Origin: Tribonema minus
Taxonomy: Eukaryota; Sar; Xanthophyceae; Tribonematales; Tribonemataceae
DNA: 64,000 bases
Assembly (NCBI GenBank): GCA_017506865.1
Contig: JAFCMP010000068.1
Location: 1,240,001-1,304,000 of the forward strand
Direction of reading: 5' to 3'
A model generated the notes under the pieces. It had not been told where the DNA came from, did not search any database, and saw only the letters and a program-made list of their open reading frames with translations. Numbering within the stretch: position 1 is the first letter of the stretch; the number at the start of each line of letters is the position of its first letter. The position numbers and the translations under genes are program-made. This document shows, piece by piece, positions 56,852 through 64,000 of this stretch.

Positions 56852-59800
56852 ATGGGCGCTAGGGGGGAGGAGCGGTCAGCACCTGGCTCGAAGCAGGGCA
56901 AGGACAAATCTCAGGCTGGTGCATCAGCGAGGACTCCCACACCCAGTTTGAGGGAGCGTCTCAATAGGCCTGTGGGCCTGTACTCCTGCCTTACCTCACC
57001 GCAACCGCGCGTGAAGGGTGGTCGGTACGGTTCTATGGCTGCCAGGACTACGGTGGACGGTGGCAGTGGCTTGTGTGCCCTGGCGGTGCCTAAGGTTAGT
57101 GCAATCAAGTTGCAGGCAGCATGGTTGGACATGGCTCAGTGAGGTGACGAGCGCAAGTGTTATCATTGTCATCTCATTGGTCATGCATGTCTTGACGTCT
57201 TGTCTGCCTGGCCACAGGGCCCTCCGACGGTCACCGCGCAGCATGAAACTGGAGCTTTGGGTCCTTTTCCCAGCGACGACGACGAGAGGATTCTCACAGT
57301 CAAATCGGCAGCATTTTACAGGCCCAGGCAAGTACTCCGCCAATGACAAGTCTGGGCTTCAAAATGCCACCAATGTGGGGACTGCTGTTGCTGGGTGATC
57401 TGCTCGGCATGAACTTGTTGTTTAGTTACCTGAGCTGCTGCCACCACAAGCACTCTTCCTTGCAGTAGCCATCATCAAGTCAGTGCCTTTATTCTGAAGT
57501 GCATGAGACGCCCATTGTACTTTGTCTGTGCAGCCTCATCCGGGAGGCAGCATGGTGGCTGTCCGTGTTCCTGACAGGAGGGATTCTGCATGTGGTCATG
57601 AGCTGGCTGCCACGGCTGAAGGCTACTCTGCGCTACAAGCGGGTGGATTGCGATGATACAGATGCCCAAGTGGTGGTGATACAGGTACTGTACCTGTGCA
57701 GCTGGATCATGACTGATCCAGAGTGCTTCAACAGCTATGCAGGTCTGCACAAAAGCAGAACCAACTGGTGCCATGCCACCCATTTGCTTCTCACAGTGCG
57801 CCACGGATGATGTTGCAAGAAAAGGTATGCATGTATGCGTACCCCGTGCTTGTGAGAGACTTTGATCGACAGCATTGCACTCGTTGCTGCTGCCAATAAA
57901 AATGTTGCAAGCGGTGTGTAGCAGTATTGTAACTGTTCTAGTATACTCAGGAACCCAGGAGAGCGGGCGATAGGTTAGTGAGAGAGAATCAATCTAGTCA
58001 GCAATATCTCTAATCACGCACACATTCCCATTTAGTATATTCCACATGCTTGCCACATGCAATGTGCCAGCTGTCATGTGCTTATGCGTATCGTCATCAC
58101 AAGGCACGCCAAAGCTCAAGTTTGAACCACTTAGCACCTGTCTTTACGTGCAGGCAGCTGATGGCATATTTGAAATAGTGGACATCCATGAACTGAAGGA
58201 CAGCAGCAACACTGAGGAGGATGGTGGGGCAGGGTATTCAGCGTGGGTCGATGTTAGCCATGCCACTGGGAGCAAGACGCCAGGTGATGCCTTGGGCACA
58301 ATACTGTTGTCATGTTCTTTGCTGCTTTGAATGGCATAGCGAGTCATGAGTGACTCTAGTGGGGTACCTACACATGATGATGTGAGTGATTGGTAGAAGA
58401 ATGACTTGAATGACCACTGGGCAATGGTGAGCATGTCGTAGTAGAAACAAAATCATGTGTGCACGATATTCAATCCTGACGCTGTGGTGTCTGATGAAGA
58501 TGCTGGAACAAGCCGACCTGGTTTTGCTTGATCAGTCCCATGTGCAACGTCCGAAGGGGTGCTTGTGAATACGCTGTCATGAACTACATGGGCTACACGC
58601 ACTCCGGCTCAATAAAATTCGTTGTCACCAATCAGTATCAATACTGGCACAACTGTTTCTGAAGCATTGGTGGCATTCGTTGAGGAGTACTAGTAAATCC
58701 ATGCCTTGGTGGATTGGGTTGCGTGTCGTTCAAGTTACTGCCATCATATAGGTAACATGCATTGATACCATAAGAATGAGTGTATACTGGTGGGCATACT
58801 GCCATCTGCTGATAACGAAAGCTGAGAGCTACTTAGTGCATCTGACCATGTCCTATGAGCAAGAGAGGTCATTTGAAATGCAACCATCACATTTGCCGAT
58901 TGTACTGTGGCTTGCAGCTATGTGTGAAAGCTGAGATTAAAGGTTTAGCTGAGCTTGAAGGTTTGGCTGAGCTTGAAGGATACACCTCTGCTGATGTTTG
59001 ACGTTGGCGAACAATTAAGCATTTCAGCACGCTAAGCCTGTGCAACCCCTTGTTAGTTAAATGGTTACACGTACTTACGGAAGCATGTCATGCTATGCGA
59101 TGCAGGCAGATGCAATAGGTCAGCCATCAGCATATGTTACATGCACTCACAACAATACATGCACCATTGTGTTCTGCCGTATGTAACGCGCAGATGGTTG
59201 GAGCGGGGGCAGGCGCAAGGGCACAGGCACAGGGTCTGACAGTGGGTGTGTGGCAGTGACAAGGCAGCGCTCAACATCAGATGGGGCAGCAGACAGAACT
59301 ATCATGGGCTCAAGCCCGGGGGATGAGGTGCATGGTGGTACTAGTAGTGTGCCAACGGCCAAGCTGCTGTCAGGCAAGTGCTTATGCATTGCGGCTTTGG
59401 CACTGTTGTTAGATGTGACTCATTGGCTGTCCATGTAAGTGTGTAAGTGGGTGTGCAAGTTGCAGTCACATGCTATGCTTTTCTCAAGCTACGTGTTGAG
59501 CAAGCAGCGTTGTTGCGTCCTTATGACATCCATGTGCCACTACAGCCACGAAAGCTTAGTCAAGATGTAACACGGGTGCCAATGCTAGCCCTAACCCCAA
59601 GTGCTGCAATTCTGCTCAATGAGCAGGCAGGCATGACCAGGCATCACCCGGCTTTCCAGGAGATGATGCAGTGGATGGGAGAGGAGAGGCGTATAAACCA
59701 TCAATGGCAGGGGCACAAACAGGTCAAGAGGCACCAAAGCTGCGCATGTTCTACTGGCGGTACGAGCGGTTCTTTGCACTGCCAGGGGTGCCAGGTGAGT

Positions 59801-62800
59801 CCCCTATATATACCTAATCATGACATGTGCATCAAACTTTGATATTGTCTGATGTGACGGGAGCTTGAGATGATCTGTTGCGAAAATTTTGCACAGCTGC
59901 CTGACACTTGGATGCAAGGTAAATCAAGCTGGTGATTCTCGTGGCATTGCTGCTGAAGGCCGGCTTGCTTGGTACCGTCTTGTTGCTAATTAGGCCTGCG
60001 CAGACCGGCATTTATTTTCATTGGGTAAGTGAATTCAACGAAGCCGTGAATTCCAGGCTTTTATATATATTACATAGCCTGTGGAGTGGCCCTTTACGCA
60101 GCACAGCACACACCAGCCCCATGGTGCGTCTCCCGCAGTGTTAATGATCATGGGTGAGCAGTGAGTAAAGGGATTGAGAGTACTCACGGCACTCATGGCC
60201 AACCCTACTTGCTCACCAGCTGACTGTAAGGTTGGGTCAGCATTAGGGTTAGATCAGCATGGCAGGCGCCTACACAATGCGCGAGCGTGTCCGACAGATG
60301 CGCGCAAATGGAGCAGCACTCACACTATGCAAATGTGAAGCTCAAGTTGCAGTATTTCACAAAGTTGTGCAACCCTGCTTTTGCCAGCAGCAGCCTTGGG
60401 CTTCCTGGCTGCTGCTGCCACTTCGTTGTCTGCCAGCTTCTGCACGTCTGCTTTCAGGTCTTCCTTGCTGCTGCATGGTGTAATGCCTTGCCCTGCCGTT
60501 GCACCTCCAGCCGATGCAGCTGCCTTTTTAAAAGAGCTTCAGCAGAAGATGCACTGCTAGGCATCAAAACCAGCTGCGTCTGTAATGATGCCACTAGTTT
60601 CTTGCAAATGCAAAATGGGCCCATGTGTTGTAACGCTTCAGAAGTTTGCTTCGATTCATTTGTCTCAGTTGCTCTGGCTCTGCATTCCCGTCTCCATGTC
60701 TTGTTTGTTGCAGGCTGGACTCGGCTGTCCTTTGGCCTGTCAGGCAGGGGCCCCACAGAGCTGCACCGTGTTGCTGCGCGGCAGTTGCAAGCTACTATGG
60801 GACAGCAGTCATCAGTGGTTGTCAGCAATGCTACGCGCAGGCGCACTTTTGGGCAGAACCTTGTGGACATCAAGGTGGACTCGCTGGGCACCATAGTGGC
60901 TGTAGCGGTGACCACGCCATTCTTCTGCTTTCAACTCTTCTCCATGTTTACATGGCTTGCAGGTATGTGCACGTCTGTGCTGTGCTGCGCAGTGCATCAT
61001 TCACAAACATGCACATGTACCCGCAGCAATATTCACATGCATGCATTTCTGAAGCAGCATACCTACGGTTTATCCATACCCGGTGGACACAATAACTGTT
61101 GACCCTCAACACCCCCGCAGTGAGATTGTACTGTGGCAAGCACGACTGTCAGCTTTGTGATGATCATGAGCGACTCTTCGAGGCGACTGCCCTTCCAGCA
61201 GTGTTAATGTTGCCTGAAGCAATAGTTTTTCAAGCATCGCAAACATGAAGAGCTATGAGACTATCATGTTGGTGACGTCCAATCATGTAAAACAGTGTTG
61301 CACTTAAGCATTACAAGCAAATCATGTTGCACCCCAAGATGTCGATCTTGCACCGGCATATTTGTTGCAGTAGCATGCATTACGTTGCACCTGGCATTGC
61401 TGGTCGGTTGCTGTGGTGTAGTGATTGCTTGTACTCTTTGTATTAGTGCTATGGGGCAGGGCAGTAGCAATCATGTGGTGAAATGTGATGCATTGACTTG
61501 TCTTAATACTGCCACCAATGCTTACACTGCAATGCATGACAGATGGGCAAGGTCCCCGGTGTTTTTGGTGCCTTTCCTCATGGTCATTGTGGGATCAGCA
61601 GTGTAGTGCTTGAGTATGATTCATAAGTGCTGATGTAAGAAATGTGCTTCTACGTATAGCAGCAATACACAGCAAGGTGTGCTTGTGCTTTCTGGTGTCA
61701 CAATACACAATGGCATGCCTTGCAATGCGCGCTGACGCTACAGTATCTTGTTGTGTTTGCATCATGTACGCATGTCTGCTGTTGGTGCACTGCTCTGTCC
61801 GCAGAGGGATATCGGATCTACGCCCTCGTCATAATCTGGATAACAACGCTCAGCCTCGTGCAGGCAAGCACCAGCAGCCATAACACGTTTACGTCTTATC
61901 GATAATCAAGGCCACTGGACGTTTTATTCTACCCAGCGTAAAAAGGGGGGGTGGACGTGAATATATGGTGCGAGTAAAAAAGGTGGACGCATTTAACATC
62001 CAGCACGAAGCTTAGTGTCCTGCACTTCTGTCGTGGAGTGCTGTCCGGCAGCCGGAAGTTTACCGTCACCGACTTTTTCAGGGTTACGCTTGAAGTTGGT
62101 GGTTCTGAGCAAAGCCTCAAGACCCAGGCTCTGATAAAGCCAAGATGGCTGCTATGCAGTTAACGCTGCTTGTTGCTGCTCTTGATCAGCGTTTCTGAGG
62201 CTCCAGTTGAACTGCCAGCAGCACATGAAAGCCTCGCGCTAACGCTACATCTGGTGGGCGAAGCGACTGCAGGGTGAAAAAATGGGGGGGGGGTGAACGT
62301 ACTTTAGTGCAGCTCAAGAAAGGGTGACCTCTATTTATGTTGCTGTGATAAAAAGTACTAATAAAGCGTCCAGTGGCCTTAATTATCGATACGACGGTAC
62401 CTAAACAGCATCGCACACTTCAGAAGAAGCTGCCACAGCTTTGTTGTTTCTCGCTGCATACTCGAGTGTGGCTTTGTAGCATTTGAAACTTTGATGACTA
62501 AGTAGAAGAGTACACCACAGCTCGTTGTCTGAAAATTGTCAGCTCGAAGGTGTTTTGGTGTGCATGACGATGTGCACTTCTGTAGTACCACACAATATGT
62601 ATTTGTAAACTGCATTGTGAAGTATTTCCCAGTGCGTCAGCATGTATTTACCAGTATCATGGGACGGTTCTGGTCTATGATTGGCTAACAATGACTTGTA
62701 CACCGCTGCCAGTTAGTGTCAGAGTTTGGCTTACTAATGCTATGTACACCCGAACTTTTTGATGAGAAGACTGCCATGCGGGATTTATCTGCACCAACCA

Positions 62801-64000
62801 CAACAGGCGTTTTTGTGCAGACTGCCATGTGGACCACTATCAAATGCTTGACTTCATCATGGGTGACTGCACTGGCCAATGCCCAGTCAAGTGCAGAATT
62901 GTCGCCTTACTGTCTGAAGATTGTGGGTAACAATCACTTCACGACTGCCACACCATTAATAACAGCAGCAATCTAACACAGGAGGATCGCCAGTCCTCAT
63001 GAGCCATGGTGGCTTTGTTCTTTTGTTGCATGCAATTTTTAATCCCATTCGTTCTGACCCATTCAGTGATGTTTCTTTGCCAGAGCACTTGTTGAAAAAA
63101 GCACTTGTTGTGGGCATGATATGTACTCTCAGTGGGCTATACTCACAGCTGTACCTATGTGGTGATGGTGCTGTTGCATGTGAGCAGGAGGCTTTGCAGG
63201 TCAGAAAGAACCAGCGATCACTGCAGAAGATAGCAGGCACGCAGGTCCCAGTGGAGCGAGCTGTGGTGCGCATGTCACAAAGGGCACACACACACACACA
63301 TTCAGCAGCTGCTCTGGGGGTGCAACCAGTGGTGCCATCAGGAGTGCAAACCGACATTTCACTTGCAATCGAAACGGTCATGTCAGCGGACCTGATGCCA
63401 GGAGATGTCGTTCGCATCAGGACTGGGGAGCAGTGCCCCTGTGACCTGGTGCTGCTGGCTGGGCAGCTCGTGGTCAGCGAGGTGCGTGAGTAGTGGTGCA
63501 CATCTGCTTGTACACATCTTAGTTCACACTCCAAATGTTCATGTGCTTGGCGCATTGTTTCTGCCATTGCAGCATGTGCACACTGGGGGTAGGTTGTTGC
63601 AGTACTGCAGTAGCTATTTGCACAACGGCTAATGGTTCACAAGCGGTCTTAATGCGCTGCTTGGTGGTGCTTGATGTGATGCATGCTGAAGCTGCAGTTC
63701 ATGTACCCGAGGCCTTGCGATATTCTGCTAATACATGTACATGTACAATGGGTTGTCTGATTCAATGAAGATGATTGACTGCACGTGTCATCTGCAAAGC
63801 ATGCATGGCCTCTGGCAGGATTATGTGTACTGTCATTATTGCCTACCTTACATGTGGAAGTATGAGTGCCGCTTATCCGATCGTGAGGCAACCTGCATAA
63901 TGATTGTTGATCACGTTACAGGCGATGCTGACTGGCGAGTCTGCGCCTGTGGTCAAGTACTCACTGCCACTGGAGCCCGTTTCTGGCTCGCCTCCTGGCT
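56852..64000 (+). CDS. P5B-type (ATP13A2-like) transport ATPase, N-terminal part, cut by the window end
   Basis: P5B ATPases sit in endolysosomal or vacuolar membranes; animal ATP13A2 exports polyamines. Exons: 56852-57094, 57218-57327, 57534-57684, 58154-58283, 59194-59373, 59723-59794, 60714-60962, 61805-61863, 63200-63481 and 63922 onward, all in phase. Visible parts: a variable Ser/Arg-rich N tail; an N-terminal membrane hairpin (EAAWWLSVFLTGGILHVVMSWLPR, typical of P5 pumps); LRMFYWRYERFFALPG; RRRTFGQNLVDIKV and TTPFFCFQLFSMFTW (first transport helices); GYRIYALVIIWITTLSL; then the actuator segment LMPGDVVRI, CPCDLVLLAG and the dephosphorylation motif MLTGESAPV just before the window ends. 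The phosphorylation DKTGT and the rest lie outside. Introns 2, 5 and 8 have GC donors. Exon 9 encodes HTHTH from a (CA)n run. Exon 1 is the least certain; ATG 56852 is the first in frame. Confidence 0.9.

Noticed and set aside
1-64000. CRISPR arrays, bacterial operons, prophage or ribosome-binding sites
   Set aside because: The window is eukaryotic throughout: spliced genes, LINE-type retrotransposons, and no regularly spaced repeats or polycistronic packing.

Overview
This window is nuclear DNA of an intron-rich microbial eukaryote, most likely an alga with a secondary plastid. Genes are split by many GT-AG and GC-AG introns, and there are TTAGGG-type repeats. A carotenoid isomerase carries a signal peptide ending next to a phenylalanine, as plastid precursors do in red-lineage secondary algae. 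The lipid genes and a heterotrimeric G-alpha fit a haptophyte or stramenopile-like organism. I cannot name a species, and haptophyte is only my leading guess.

Layout. 1-247: possible tail of a low-complexity protein. 1082-2305: dead PIF/Harbinger transposase. 3988-10546 (-): eight-exon MBOAT lysophospholipid acyltransferase, head to head with 10766-11452 (+), an intronless family-16 methyltransferase. 12927-18310 (+): seven-exon TRIP13/Pch2 AAA+ ATPase. 19690-20508 (+): intronless ELO-type PUFA elongase. 24237-30130 (+): ten-exon bubblegum-type acyl-CoA synthetase. 31278-39155: nest of retrotransposon copies. 39316-43702 (+), possibly to 45307: G-protein alpha subunit. 45355-50880 (+): full-length retrotransposon with an unbroken 1,779-residue ORF. 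51292-56728 (-): ten-exon DWARF27-like carotenoid isomerase, head to head with 56852-64000 (+), a P5B (ATP13A2-like) ATPase cut by the window end.

Splice sites were placed by hand from protein-family continuity plus codon phase. In six genes (46 introns) every exon joins in frame. Seven of the 46 donors are GC, all reading GCAAG, far above the roughly 1 percent usual in eukaryotes.

The most notable mobile component is a restriction-like-endonuclease (R2/NeSL/CRE-like) non-LTR retrotransposon. It has N-terminal zinc fingers, a reverse transcriptase, a very long alanine-rich linker and a C-terminal endonuclease. Its copies share a 3' tail ending at a GTAC-containing site, and new copies appear to land in the tails of older ones. 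Two near-identical 5 kb copies in opposite orientation bracket the G-alpha gene. Functionally, three lipid genes (acyltransferase, elongase, acyl-CoA synthetase) lie within 27 kb and would act in successive steps of making and remodelling long-chain polyunsaturated membrane lipids.
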